64,000 bases of DNA. Origin: a virus. Positions 46,185 through 54,617 of this stretch are shown in pieces. The notes under the pieces are model-generated. The model did no database searches, was not told the DNA's origin, and saw only the letters and a list, made by a program, of their open reading frames with translations. Numbering within the stretch: the first letter of the stretch is position 1; each line of letters begins with the position of its first letter. The DNA is taken from positions 62,001 through 126,000 of IMG/VR virus record IMGVR_UViG_3300025141_000022; one strand, 5' to 3'. The position numbers and the translations under genes are program-made.

Positions 46185-46753
46185 TGGCAGTTACAATTAA
46201 AGTCGGAGCCGAAGCGAACGCTCCCGAAGCCGCCGCAGCAGAAGCTCTCCCAGTGCAGGCCACAATGGAGTTGAATATGCGTAAGTCACTTAATGGTGAT
46301 GTTATGATATTCGATCATCCAGATATAGATATTGTAATTTTGACAGAAAAAAGAAAAGTGTTGGCCTTAGCAAAAGATTTGATGTCTGATACTGTATACG
46401 AAACACAAGATCATCTTTTTAAGTATCTGTATAAAAAGGGCATAGTTGTTATAGATAGCGTCAAAGGCGGTAACGTATATGGTTCGATTGAAGGAATCAT
46501 CCAAGAATCAATACAAGAAGGAGTTGACGCAGTTCAGAGCGCTATTTTTACAATTGGTAAATTCATAGAAGAAGAGCGCCCATACTTCGAATATGAACAG
46601 AAATACAAGCAGCAAGAAGATGAATATCTTGTAGATCCAGATGCTGAACACTCTACAGAGCTTGGTGAGATTCCGCATTCTGATAAGAAGGGATCGATTA
46701 GGCCAGGATGGGTACGAGGCCCATATGGAATGTACGATCTGTATAGGGCGTAA
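46184..46753 (+). CDS. Hypothetical protein of the prohead region
   Basis: A 189-residue protein with an Ala/Glu-rich N-terminus (EANAPEAAAAEALPVQ), a central alpha/beta region (NGDVMIFDHPDIDIVILTEK, KGIVVIDSVKGGNVYGSIEG), a helix (QEGVDAVQSAIFTIGKFIEE) and an acidic to polar tail ending GWVRGPYGMYDLYRA. Not recognised. Tight coupling to its neighbour suggests co-assembly in the prohead core. Confidence 0.7.
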   Translation: MAVTIKVGAEANAPEAAAAEALPVQATMELNMRKSLNGDVMIFDHPDIDIVILTEKRKVLALAKDLMSDTVYETQDHLFKYLYKKGIVVIDSVKGGNVYGSIEGIIQESIQEGVDAVQSAIFTIGKFIEEERPYFEYEQKYKQQEDEYLVDPDAEHSTELGEIPHSDKKGSIRPGWVRGPYGMYDLYRA

Positions 46754-46763
46754 CGGAGTGTAG

Positions 46764-47078
46764 ATGGAATTAATTTGGTTTGTCCTCGCGGCATACGGAC
46801 TAACTCAAATATTGATTTATGGCTCTATATTCGACAAGATTAGACCAACAACTGGAAGGCTTGGCGAGCTATTTAGCTGTCCTATGTGCCTAGGCTTTTG
46901 GGTTGGTGCATTTTTGTTTGGCATTAATGGATATACAGAACTATTTACGTTTGAGTATACTATTGCTAATTTATTTATTTTAGGCTGGCTTTCTTCGGGT
47001 ACCTCATATACCCTCAATATGCTCATCGGAGATCAAGGATTTAGACATGAAAAGACAAACGTGGACAGGAGGATTTAG
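46764..47078 (+). CDS. DUF1360-like membrane protein, C-terminus altered by a 34-bp duplication
   Basis: A 104-residue membrane protein with three hydrophobic stretches and the motif ELFSCPMCLGFWVGAF, the Cys-Pro-x-Cys...Phe-Trp signature I associate with DUF1360 (YjcL-type) proteins. The last residues are coded by the first copy of a 33-bp direct repeat (47036-47068, 47070-47102); because the repeat period is 34 nt, it shifts the frame and replaces a tail SEVDASTS by RRI. Without the duplication the gene would end at 47129-47131 instead. A membrane protein in the head block is unusual. Confidence 0.7.
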   Translation: MELIWFVLAAYGLTQILIYGSIFDKIRPTTGRLGELFSCPMCLGFWVGAFLFGINGYTELFTFEYTIANLFILGWLSSGTSYTLNMLIGDQGFRHEKTNVDRRI

Positions 47079-47102
47079 ACATGAAAAGACAAACGTGGAC
47101 AG
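47036..47102 (+). repeat. 33-bp tandem duplication, period 34
   Basis: Bases 47036-47068 are repeated exactly at 47070-47102 with one base between them. The copies begin AGGATTTAGACATG and end GTGGACAG. The duplication spans the end of the DUF1360-like gene and shifts its frame. Confidence 0.95.
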
Positions 47103-47154
47103 CGAAGTGGATGCTTCAACCAGTTAGACACTGTTGCAAAGGCAAGATAATCAC

Positions 47155-47180
47155 GCGGGTAGCGCCCGCACATTTTTTTA
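47155..47180 (+). terminator. Intrinsic terminator before gene 47199
   Basis: Stem GCGGG (47155-47159) with CCCGC (47165-47169), five-base loop TAGCG, followed after three bases by a run of seven T. It lies between the DUF1360-like gene and the type-C tagged gene. Confidence 0.7.
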
Positions 47181-47198
47181 ATAAACGGAGATACAGTA

Positions 47199-47747
47199 AT
47201 GAGTAGATGGGGAAAACCAACCAAAAATAACAAGAGAAGAGATCCAAGATACTTCTTGAACGAACAAGAGGAAAAGGAAGCACAGCGCGATCCATCAGGT
47301 GGCGCCCCAGCTGCCCAATTGGATGAAAAAGAAGTTCTACCACTAATCCAAAGCTTCTATAAGGCTATGCGCGCAGCCCGCGATGGGGTGCAATCTTCCC
47401 GTAAAGCTTTAGGCGATGACTGGGTTAAAAAACAAGCCCAAAAATATTCCCAAAGAGCCGGCGATCAAGAACAAAATCTTAAGATGTGGTTTCAAACCAC
47501 GGTGGGCGACGGCATGTGGCGCGCCGCTCGTGCCATGGCTCCTGTTTATGCTGACATTAGAAAAGGCGCCCGAGGATCTGCTAACTCGATAGATATCATC
47601 GCACACCATGCTGGCGACATGGCAGAGAAATTTTTGCAACAAACAAAGGGCATGAAAGCCAAAATGGCATTTCTAGAACAATTTGACGAGTTAACCAAAG
47701 AGTATTTTGAAAACACTGAGAGATTTGGAAAGGGACACATACTGTGA
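47199..47747 (+). CDS. Protein with type-C N-terminal peptide (DPRYFLNE), next to protease
   Basis: A 182-residue protein. The N-terminus KNNKRRDPRYFLNE matches the start of the protein at 34524 and ends at an L-N-E site. The body is helical: VLPLIQSFYKAMRAARDGVQ, an AQKYSQRAGDQEQN stretch, MAPVYADIRKGARGSANSID and AKMAFLEQFDELTKEYF. It is not recognised as a T4 core protein, but is placed directly before the protease, where T4 has gp67/gp68, both cut by that protease. CGGAG precedes the ATG, and the stop overlaps the GTG of the protease gene. Confidence 0.7.
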   Translation: MSRWGKPTKNNKRRDPRYFLNEQEEKEAQRDPSGGAPAAQLDEKEVLPLIQSFYKAMRAARDGVQSSRKALGDDWVKKQAQKYSQRAGDQEQNLKMWFQTTVGDGMWRAARAMAPVYADIRKGARGSANSIDIIAHHAGDMAEKFLQQTKGMKAKMAFLEQFDELTKEYFENTERFGKGHIL

Positions 47748-48352
47748 AAGTACTTTTACGAGAATACTATGAATTATGTGAAGGCGGTGTTTGCCAAGAT
47801 CTTTTAACTGAAGATGAAAAGAGATATGTGGCAAACGGCGGCTTAATTTTGACTGGAAAACTACAAGAAGCAGATGTGCAAAACGGGAACGGCCGTGTGT
47901 ATCCGCAAAGAGTATTACAGAGAGAAATGCAAAATTACCAAAAACTTGTAAAAGAAAGAAGAGCCCTTGGAGAGTTAGATCATCCTGAAGATTCAGTTAT
48001 TAACCTTAAGAACGCATCTCATATGGTTACAGAGGTGTGGTGGGATGGTTCTGCGGTTATGGGTAAAGTTAAAGTTTTAAATACGCCATCTGGCAAAATA
48101 TTACAAGAATTAGTGAGTGATGGTGTTAAGCTGGGAATTTCGTCCCGTGGCTTGGGATCTGTTAGCGAATCACAAGGGAGAACAATTGTCGAAGACGATT
48201 TCACATTAATCTGTTTTGACTTCGTATCAGAACCATCAACGCCAAATGCATTTATGCTTAAAGAAAATAAGAATGCGCCAAATATTTTTACCAAAGCAGA
48301 CAAAATCAATCGCGCATTAAACGACATATTGGGAGATTATGACAATGAGTAA
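47744..48352 (+). CDS. 21: Prohead core protease (gp21-like)
   Basis: A 202-residue protease of the T4 gp21/herpes assemblin-like fold. Conserved elements: ALGELDHPEDS with catalytic His80, NLKNASHMVTEVWWDG, and VKLGISSRGLGSV with the catalytic Ser at 133/134. In T4 this enzyme, inside the prohead, cuts scaffold, capsid and internal proteins after [L/I]-x-E and then itself. Its own start, VLLREYYELCE13, resembles the type-A peptides and ends in L-C-E. GTG start, overlapping the preceding stop. This gene is the main support for reading the tags as cleavage sites. Confidence 0.92.
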   Translation: MKVLLREYYELCEGGVCQDLLTEDEKRYVANGGLILTGKLQEADVQNGNGRVYPQRVLQREMQNYQKLVKERRALGELDHPEDSVINLKNASHMVTEVWWDGSAVMGKVKVLNTPSGKILQELVSDGVKLGISSRGLGSVSESQGRTIVEDDFTLICFDFVSEPSTPNAFMLKENKNAPNIFTKADKINRALNDILGDYDNE

Positions 48353-49361
48353 AAAGAACTTTTCTTCATATGATGATATTCATAGGCTACATGAAGGATT
48401 TAGAAAATGGATAGGTGAGGAACGTGGACCCCCCTCCCCGCTTGGATCCGAAGAAGATGATTCGGGGATTGCTGCCGATGTTGAGCAGGCATATAAATCC
48501 GGCCCAGCATCCGTCCGCGCTTTCATGAACACACCAGAAGGTTCAGATCCGAAAGTTAGACAATTCTTGCATCGAGCACAAGCTGAATATGACGGTTCGG
48601 CATCGGACGACGATATTTCAATCTCGCAGGATGGTGCTAAATCTTTGATGGATATGGTTCCGACTCAAAAATATATTGACCTTATGCAGTCGGTATCCTT
48701 TCCTTTGGGAAGTGTCGGCACTCTTAAAAAGGCAATCGAATCTAAGAAGGGTTTTGGCCCAATTTCGGTTTCGGACCAGTACGTCCTAGATGGACACCAT
48801 CGTTGGTCGGGCCAGTTTGCAATTACGCCAGACGGAACGATCTCGGCTACTAACATCTCGCTCCCTGGAGATGCCCAGCAAAAATTAGCTTCGCTGCAGC
48901 TAGCAATTGCAGCTATTGATCCAAATGCGAAAGATCCGCACCCATCTAAAGGCGGCAGCGCTGCAACGAATATATTAGGAAAAGGCGCCAAAGAGATTTA
49001 CAAAAAGATTTTGGCCAACGTTAACAACCAGACTGATAAAAAGGCCCCCGGCCCACTCCTGAATGATGCCATGATTTCTGAAATTGCACAGTCTCAGGAT
49101 CCAGTTATTTTACAATGGGCGGGCTTGAAGCCTGGACAGGCGACTGAGCCCCAGCAGATCAGAGACGCAATTGCTCAAAGGGTAGCTAATAATCTAGCAC
49201 AGCTTCCCAATTTTGCTGCCGGTGCCCCTGATCGCCCCGACATGCCTCAGCTAGATCATGATTCGATTGGTGGTGCAAAAGGATACCAAAAGATTAAAAG
49301 CCGCCTCGCAACAGGCGATCTAAATGTTGTACCTCCGTTTGATAAAGGAAAGACAGGATAG
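48345..49361 (+). CDS. Tagged protein with ParB/sulfiredoxin-like motif
   Basis: A 338-residue protein; ATG 48345 is preferred over 48339 because GGGAG lies 9 nt before it. The start has LHEGFRKWIGE (15-25), which aligns with type-A LLENWRKFLNE, including the terminal I-x-E. Residues 138-155 hold GPISVSDQYVLDGHHRWSG, the D-G-H-H-R motif of ParB/Srx-like domains. The rest is Ala/Gln/Pro-rich helices with a probable disordered end. Known members of that fold bind nucleotides or cut DNA; the activity here is unknown. It overlaps the protease gene by 8 nt. Confidence 0.75.
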   Translation: MSKKNFSSYDDIHRLHEGFRKWIGEERGPPSPLGSEEDDSGIAADVEQAYKSGPASVRAFMNTPEGSDPKVRQFLHRAQAEYDGSASDDDISISQDGAKSLMDMVPTQKYIDLMQSVSFPLGSVGTLKKAIESKKGFGPISVSDQYVLDGHHRWSGQFAITPDGTISATNISLPGDAQQKLASLQLAIAAIDPNAKDPHPSKGGSAATNILGKGAKEIYKKILANVNNQTDKKAPGPLLNDAMISEIAQSQDPVILQWAGLKPGQATEPQQIRDAIAQRVANNLAQLPNFAAGAPDRPDMPQLDHDSIGGAKGYQKIKSRLATGDLNVVPPFDKGKTG

Positions 49362-49363
49362 TT

Positions 49364-49795
49364 ATGAACAAGACAGAATTAAAGAAGATGTTGAAGCCAC
49401 TAATTAAAGAGTGCATAAAAGAAGCAATATTTGAAGAAGGTGTTCTATCTGGCATTATAACAGAAGTTACGCAAGGACTAGGCTCGACTCAGCAAGTGGT
49501 TACAGCCTCTCCACCCGCACAAGAGCCAGTTGTGGATGAAGCACTTCTAGAAGCCGAGAGGTCAAGAAAGGCCAAACAACAAGAAACAAGAAAAAAGATG
49601 CTAGCCGCCATTGGAAAAAGCACAATGATGGACTCTGGCATGGACTTGTTTGAGGGCACCGAGCCACTACGCGAAGGTGGGGTGCCAAACGCTACTCCAT
49701 CTAAAGGGCCTTTGTCTGGCACCGCACCATCGGATGCAGGAGTTGATATTTCATCTTTGTTTAATAGCAATTGGAAGAAGTTGGCCCAAGGATAA
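49364..49795 (+). CDS. Head-region protein with a KLIKE-type N-terminus
   Basis: A 143-residue protein. The N-terminus MNKTELKKMLKPLIKECIKE and following AIFEEG is a distant relative of the type-B peptide (basic helix, then I-K-E and I-F-E sites). The middle is Ala/Pro/Glu-rich and probably disordered; the C-terminus ISSLFNSNWKKLAQG looks like a short docking peptide. I believe similar small proteins occur near capsid genes of other marine phages, but cannot name a function. It follows the tagged ParB-like gene by two bases. Confidence 0.65.
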   Translation: MNKTELKKMLKPLIKECIKEAIFEEGVLSGIITEVTQGLGSTQQVVTASPPAQEPVVDEALLEAERSRKAKQQETRKKMLAAIGKSTMMDSGMDLFEGTEPLREGGVPNATPSKGPLSGTAPSDAGVDISSLFNSNWKKLAQG

Positions 49796-49799
49796 TCAC

Positions 49800-50075
49800 A
49801 TGAAGAAGCACCACAATTTAAAAGTAACGCCCCGCAGAAACGAATCCCAAGAAAGGATGATCCGCCGGTTTACCAAAAAGGTTAAAAAAGCTGGAATTAT
49901 TGAAGAGGTAAGGGAACGCAGATTTTACAAGAAGCCTTCGCAGCGCAAGAGAGAAGAGGCTGAACGCCGCAGAAGAGTTCTTGAAAAAGCACAGAGAAAA
50001 GCGCGAGAAAAAGAGAAAAGAGCAACTAATTATAAGCACAGCCGTAAAAATAATAATAGAGGAAGGAGAAGATAA
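49800..50075 (+). CDS. rpsU: Ribosomal protein bS21 homologue
   Basis: A 91-residue very basic protein. After a short lead (KVTPRRNESQERM) the core reads IRRFTKKVKKAGIIEEVRER, then RFYKKPSQRKREEAERRRR, the bS21 pattern (R-R-F, K-x-x-x-x-x-G-[I/V]-x-x-E-[V/L]-R-x-R-x-[F/Y]-x-K-P-[S/T], then a basic helix). Bacterial bS21 is about 70 residues; the extra length is a basic C-terminal tail. bS21 sits near the mRNA exit site of the 30S subunit; phage copies are known and are thought to replace the host protein. It lies in the head block, so it may be made late. Confidence 0.88.
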   Translation: MKKHHNLKVTPRRNESQERMIRRFTKKVKKAGIIEEVRERRFYKKPSQRKREEAERRRRVLEKAQRKAREKEKRATNYKHSRKNNNRGRRR

Positions 50076-50501
50076 ATGGCATTCAATCGTCACGCAAAAA
50101 ATATGGTCGGAAATGTGTATGGGCCAGGAATTAGCCATGTTGGCTCTTATCAGGTTTCATGTCGCCCCTATATAACCGGCTCATCAGGTCTTGCCGCTGG
50201 ACAAGAAGCACAACACAAGTTTCCAGCAGTTTCAAGAAGTATTACAGTGATAAATCACGCAAATACCGCTCTTAGAGTACATTTTAATAATACGGGTTCC
50301 GGCCGCGTAGTTGATGGACTACACTATATAGAACTAGATAGCGATGAGGACTCTATCACAATGAATGTCCGCGCCAAAGAAATTTGGATTTCCTCTGCAG
50401 ACGACGGCGGCAGCAACAGAGTCTATAGAGTCGTCGCAGAACTAACTACAATTAGAACAGAAGAAATGTACGCCATGACTGGTTCAGGCTTAACAGATTA
50501 A
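50076..50501 (+). CDS. Head decoration protein candidate
   Basis: A 141-residue beta-rich protein starting directly after the bS21 stop. It reads MAFNRHAKNMVGNVYGPGIS, a GSYQVSCRPYITGSSG segment, then SITVINHANTALRVHFNNT and DSITMNVRAKEIWISS. This layout resembles small structural proteins I associate with marine myovirus head clusters. I propose a capsid-surface (decoration or fibre-anchor) role because the next three genes are fibre-like and the capsid gene follows; no direct homologue is recognised. Confidence 0.6.
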   Translation: MAFNRHAKNMVGNVYGPGISHVGSYQVSCRPYITGSSGLAAGQEAQHKFPAVSRSITVINHANTALRVHFNNTGSGRVVDGLHYIELDSDEDSITMNVRAKEIWISSADDGGSNRVYRVVAELTTIRTEEMYAMTGSGLTD

Positions 50502-50516
50502 AAGGAGATTTAGATA

Positions 50517-51233
50517 ATGGGATTTGGAAGCGGAGGCGGCTTTAAGGGCGGCGGAACAAACTTATCAGACTTAGATGTAGATTCTGGTACTATAAGCGTA
50601 GATACAGACAATAACAGGGTGGGCATTGGAACAACATCTCCGAGCCATACACTTGTTGTGGACTCCAATAGCGGCGAAGAAGGATTGCAGGTCAATGGAG
50701 CGCGGAATCAATATGCCGCAAGCATCCGTTCAAGCACGCGGACTGGAGAGGGCTACGGCCCCTACTTTCGCGGTGGAACCAACTCGTCTGATGCGGCATT
50801 GACAATCGATAGTGCAGACGGCACATCCAACTACCTGAAGATTCGCGGTGATGGCAACGTAGGGATTGGAACGGCAAGTCCTGACTGCACACTTCATGTC
50901 GCAGGAGCAGCAGCGTTCTCTGGACCAAGTGAGACGTTTGCCACGTTCAGTGCATCAGACACCACTCCATCAGTTTCGTCTGCTAACTTATTCAAGACGC
51001 ACGCTAGCACGCAGACTTTAACAATGTTTGATGATGGCATCACCGGCCAAACAATCACGATCATTTCAACAGCCGCTGTTACATATGATGTGACAAGCAC
51101 CAACTTAAAAGGCGGCTCGACAAACATAACAACTGCTAATGGTGATGTCACTCAATGGATTTTTGACGGAACGAACTGGTATCTATTATCTTGGATGGAC
51201 GTTAGTGCAAATTTATCTAGCGGCGGATTTTAA
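50517..51233 (+). CDS. Short fibre protein with VGIGTxSPSHTL module
   Basis: A 238-residue protein. A Gly-rich start is followed by a module VGIGTTSPSHTLVVDSNSGE and on through GLQVNGARNQY, GPYFRGGTNSSDAAL and NVGIGTASPD, repeated with about 65 percent identity inside the 1056-residue fibre coded next. The C-terminal domain (TITIISTAAVTYDV ... WIFDGTNWYLLSW) resembles the terminal domain of the two following fibres. VGIGTxxPxxxL motifs are common in trimeric beta fibres. Probably a head or tail fibre subunit. AAGGAG before the ATG. Confidence 0.7.
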   Translation: MGFGSGGGFKGGGTNLSDLDVDSGTISVDTDNNRVGIGTTSPSHTLVVDSNSGEEGLQVNGARNQYAASIRSSTRTGEGYGPYFRGGTNSSDAALTIDSADGTSNYLKIRGDGNVGIGTASPDCTLHVAGAAAFSGPSETFATFSASDTTPSVSSANLFKTHASTQTLTMFDDGITGQTITIISTAAVTYDVTSTNLKGGSTNITTANGDVTQWIFDGTNWYLLSWMDVSANLSSGGF

Positions 51234-51251
51234 TAGATTAAGGAGTAACCA

Positions 51252-54200
51252 ATGTCGAAATATGGATGGGCGTATATATCACTTGATACACTGCAATCTA
51301 ACGGTTCCCCGACCGGCTCATTGCAGTTTTATGTTAACAAGACTACAACTTCAGGAAGCCAAAAGCTGCTATGGCTTACGGCATCAAACACTTTTGTTGT
51401 TGGTGCTCCCCATACATATGATATTGGCGCAACTAACCCAAGTGGTCCAGGCTGCGCTATGCAGGTTATTGGTGATGTTCATGTCACCGGAGCAATTAGA
51501 GCAACAGAATATTACGTTCAAACAGTATCTTCTAGCGTAACATATGCGGCCGGCTCACATAAATTTGGTGATGATTCCAACGATATACATCAAGTTACTG
51601 GTAGTTTAAGATTAGCAGCGGCTAGTGCGCTCATGGTCAGTGGGAGCACCACTTTGGGCGATGCCGCATCCGATGTTACCACCTTAACCGGCCAAGTTAC
51701 TGCCTCTGCCGGCGTTCTTCTTAATAGTACTTTAGATGTTGCCGGAAACACAACTTTGGGCAACGCGAATACTGATGTAGTAACATCGACGGCGCAACTA
51801 ACAGCATCTTCAGGATTAGTTGTGCTTGGGTCTGACGGATTGGTTGTTGCCAATGCGATCCCGGCACAATTCTTAGGAAACACAACCTTGGGGAACGCTG
51901 CCTCCGACGTTATTACTATGACAGGCCAACTGACGGCCTCAGCACCAGTTCTTCTTTCTGGTGAAGAAATTAAACTTGGAAATGCTGCCGCCGATGTTGT
52001 TACGCTGGTTGGTCAGATGACCGCATCGGCCGGAACTCAATTTGTCGGTCCTGCAGAATTTCAAGGCAACGTATCTCTCGGTAATGCTGCAGCCGATAAA
52101 ATCACGTTAACAGGCCAGATGACCGCATCGGCCGGAACTCAATTTGGCGGACCTGCAGATTTTCAAGGTAATGTAACCCTAGGTAACGCTGTTTCTGATG
52201 TTATCACTGTAACAGGTCAAGTCACTTCTTCACATGAAGCTTTGTGGAGTTCAAACTTTATAATGAACGACGACAAAAAGCTTTATTTTGGAATCGGAAA
52301 AGATGCCCACATTGAATATGACGAAGACGGCGCAGACATCTTAAGAATCTCTGGACCAACCGTGGGAACCGCAATTAGCGGCTCAGTGGCTCTAAATGCT
52401 AGCCAGTACTTAAACTTTGGAGCCCTATTCGGAACAAATGGATATGGAATCAGAGATAACAGTGGTGTAATTGAATTTAAGAGTTCTGGCGGAACTTGGG
52501 AGACAATCGCTGATACGGACAATTCAGGCTCTGCCTTGGTTCACTCTACTGCACTCATGGTGACTGAGGGAGACTTAAGAGTTTCTGGTTCAGCCACTCT
52601 TGGTAACGCCGCCGCAGATGTTATTACGATGGTGGGTCAACTAACTGCCTCCAATGGAGTTTCTTTCACCGGGCCAGATATTAATTTTGGAAATGCGGCC
52701 TCAGATGTTATTACACTAACAGGCCAAATGACAGCCTCTAATGGAGTTCAATTCACGGGCCCTGTAGATTTTCAAGGTAATGCAACTCTTGGCAATGCTG
52801 CTTCAGATGTTGTTACAATAACTAGTCAGGTCACGGCATCAAATGGAGTTCAGTTTTCCGGGCCTACAGATTTCCAGGGCAATGTGACTCTTGGTAATGC
52901 TGTTTCTGATATCGTCACATTGACAAGCCAACTCACTGCATCTACCGGGATTCGTTTAAACGATGATGTAAGACTAGCTCTTGGTACAGATTCCGACGCC
53001 GACTTGAGGCATAATGGGACCAATCTTGTTTTTGATAACTCCACTGGACACTTTATTGTTGATAACAGAGCAGTTGATAAAGATATTAGACTTATTCTGG
53101 GTACCGATACCGCCGATACTAAGTTTGCAGTTAGGGATAATAGCGGCAACAACCTATTTGCTGTCGGCGGCAATGGCAATCATACTATCGGCAACACAGC
53201 AGCCGACGTTATTACTATAACGGGCCAAGTTACTGCTTCTAACGGTGTTCTCCTTAATAGCACTTTAGATGTTGCTGGCAATACAACCTTGGGTAATGCC
53301 GCATCCGATGTTATCACTCTAACGGGCCAAGTTACCTCTTCAGCAGGGATGTTGTTAAATTCCCACATCTCAGCCAGCTTTGTTACAGCGTCATACTTTA
53401 AGGGAGATGGTTCCCAGCTTACAAATGTTAGTGCTGTTGGTACTTCTGGCTCTGCTTTATTGCATTCTACTACTCATATGGTGACTGAAGGTGCCCTAGG
53501 CGTATCTGGTTCTTCTGTTCTTATGGGGTCAGTGGGGATTGGGACGGACAGCCCTTCTCACACTTTACAAGTTGATTCGAATTCTGGGGTAGAGGGCCTG
53601 CAAGTTAATGGCGCCCAGAACCAATATGTTGCCAGTTTTAGGGCGAATACAACCACAGGAAAATCCTATGGCCCTTATGTGCGCGGAGGTACGAACTCTT
53701 CCGATGCTGCATTGATAGTAGAAAATGCCACTGGAACAACATCATTCCTCAAAATAACTGGTGAGGGCAAACTCGGTATCGGTGTTTCAGATCCAGATCA
53801 ACAGCTTGAAGTAGGGGGGAACATACATCTTTCCAGCGAAGTGACTGCTCCATCTGCTCCCTCCGCCGGCGATGGTGGTATTCTATATGTTAAGGCAAAC
53901 GGAAAACTGTATTGGATCTCTGATGATGTAGCGGAGACAGATCTCACGGCCGGCGGAGGAGGCTCAGCCTCTGGGTCCGCCGAAGTTCATTCTACCACAT
54001 TTATGGTGACCCAAGGGGCCTTGAGGTGTTCAGGTTCAGCCACATTGGGTGACGCTGCCTCAGACGTTGTTACACTAACCGGTCAAGTTACCGCTTCTGC
54101 AGGAACGTTCTTAAATGGTCATCAGATCATCAAAAGAGTCGCAAAAACATCAAATTATAGCGCCGGCGCCACTGATTATTTGATTGGAGTTAATTCCGCC

Positions 54201-54422
54201 GGCGGCACTGTGGATATTACAATCCCTTCTGCTGGTAGTACTGCTGCAGGACGAACTCTTGTAATTAAAGATGAGGGCGGATCGTCAGCATCCAATAGAA
54301 TTCGAATTACAGGCTCTAATGACGGAGACTTGATTGACGGCTCTCAGTATGTTGATTTAGAATCCGCATATGCGGCCTTGACGCTGTACTGTGACGGTTC
54401 TAATAAGTGGTATATTCTCTAA
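51252..54422 (+). CDS. Long repeat fibre with 13 TLGNAASDVITLTGQ units
   Basis: A 1056-residue protein with 13 copies of a 22-residue motif, consensus TLGNAASDVITLTGQVTASA, spaced by 5-40 residues; the pattern suggests a beta-helical or beta-prism trimeric shaft. Between copies lie short DNA-coded inserts with FQGN and SGPADF. Residues ~750-870 repeat the VGIGT module of the preceding gene; a FKGDGSQLTN motif recurs in the next gene. The C-terminus (TDYLIGVNSAGGTVDITIPS, GRTLVIKDEGG, YAALTLYCDGSNKWYIL) is a knob domain shared with the next fibre. Position in the capsid block suggests a head fibre, but a tail fibre is equally possible. Confidence 0.8.
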   Translation: MSKYGWAYISLDTLQSNGSPTGSLQFYVNKTTTSGSQKLLWLTASNTFVVGAPHTYDIGATNPSGPGCAMQVIGDVHVTGAIRATEYYVQTVSSSVTYAAGSHKFGDDSNDIHQVTGSLRLAAASALMVSGSTTLGDAASDVTTLTGQVTASAGVLLNSTLDVAGNTTLGNANTDVVTSTAQLTASSGLVVLGSDGLVVANAIPAQFLGNTTLGNAASDVITMTGQLTASAPVLLSGEEIKLGNAAADVVTLVGQMTASAGTQFVGPAEFQGNVSLGNAAADKITLTGQMTASAGTQFGGPADFQGNVTLGNAVSDVITVTGQVTSSHEALWSSNFIMNDDKKLYFGIGKDAHIEYDEDGADILRISGPTVGTAISGSVALNASQYLNFGALFGTNGYGIRDNSGVIEFKSSGGTWETIADTDNSGSALVHSTALMVTEGDLRVSGSATLGNAAADVITMVGQLTASNGVSFTGPDINFGNAASDVITLTGQMTASNGVQFTGPVDFQGNATLGNAASDVVTITSQVTASNGVQFSGPTDFQGNVTLGNAVSDIVTLTSQLTASTGIRLNDDVRLALGTDSDADLRHNGTNLVFDNSTGHFIVDNRAVDKDIRLILGTDTADTKFAVRDNSGNNLFAVGGNGNHTIGNTAADVITITGQVTASNGVLLNSTLDVAGNTTLGNAASDVITLTGQVTSSAGMLLNSHISASFVTASYFKGDGSQLTNVSAVGTSGSALLHSTTHMVTEGALGVSGSSVLMGSVGIGTDSPSHTLQVDSNSGVEGLQVNGAQNQYVASFRANTTTGKSYGPYVRGGTNSSDAALIVENATGTTSFLKITGEGKLGIGVSDPDQQLEVGGNIHLSSEVTAPSAPSAGDGGILYVKANGKLYWISDDVAETDLTAGGGGSASGSAEVHSTTFMVTQGALRCSGSATLGDAASDVVTLTGQVTASAGTFLNGHQIIKRVAKTSNYSAGATDYLIGVNSAGGTVDITIPSAGSTAAGRTLVIKDEGGSSASNRIRITGSNDGDLIDGSQYVDLESAYAALTLYCDGSNKWYIL
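51648..54105 (+). repeat. Thirteen-copy coding repeat of the fibre shaft
   Basis: Degenerate 66-nt units coding [T/K/S]LGNAA[S/A]DV[I/V]T[L/M][T/V]GQ[V/M/L]TAS[A/N]G. Spacing is irregular. Some adjacent units are nearly identical in DNA, for example around 52015 and 52108, which suggests recent duplication or gene conversion. Confidence 0.85.
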
Positions 54423-54542
54423 AAAATATTTTATTCAATTAATCGCTATATAGTGGCGACTCTTGGAATCTTTTTAAATTGTGTAAAAAAAGCTGAAAAG
54501 TAGATCGGATATTTCATAGAGATGCGACTAAATATAAGTGAA

Positions 54543-54591
54543 GAGAGTGGGGGTGCTTTCGCGAGTGCCGCTCGTTCATTCGGGTTTTTTA
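54543..54591 (+). terminator. Weak terminator candidate in the 195-nt gap
   Basis: In the longest gap of the window (54423-54617) CGAGTG can pair with CATTCG (one G-T pair, loop of nine), followed by GGG and six T. The rest of the gap is AT-rich, without clear gene or promoter. Confidence 0.35.
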
Positions 54592-54617
54592 TTTAAATAA
54601 TGGAGGGAAACAAATAA

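Noticed and set aside
47135-47180. Possible tRNA or small RNA before gene 47199
   Set aside because: The only stable structure is a short GC stem followed by T residues, which is a terminator; no cloverleaf can be drawn.
47081-47204. Short frame starting in the second 33-bp repeat copy
   Set aside because: It runs through the terminator stem into the next gene start, has no ribosome site and no plausible protein features.
51648-54105. CRISPR-like spaced repeats
   Set aside because: The repeats are degenerate, in frame and code for fibre shaft units; spacing and sequence do not fit CRISPR.
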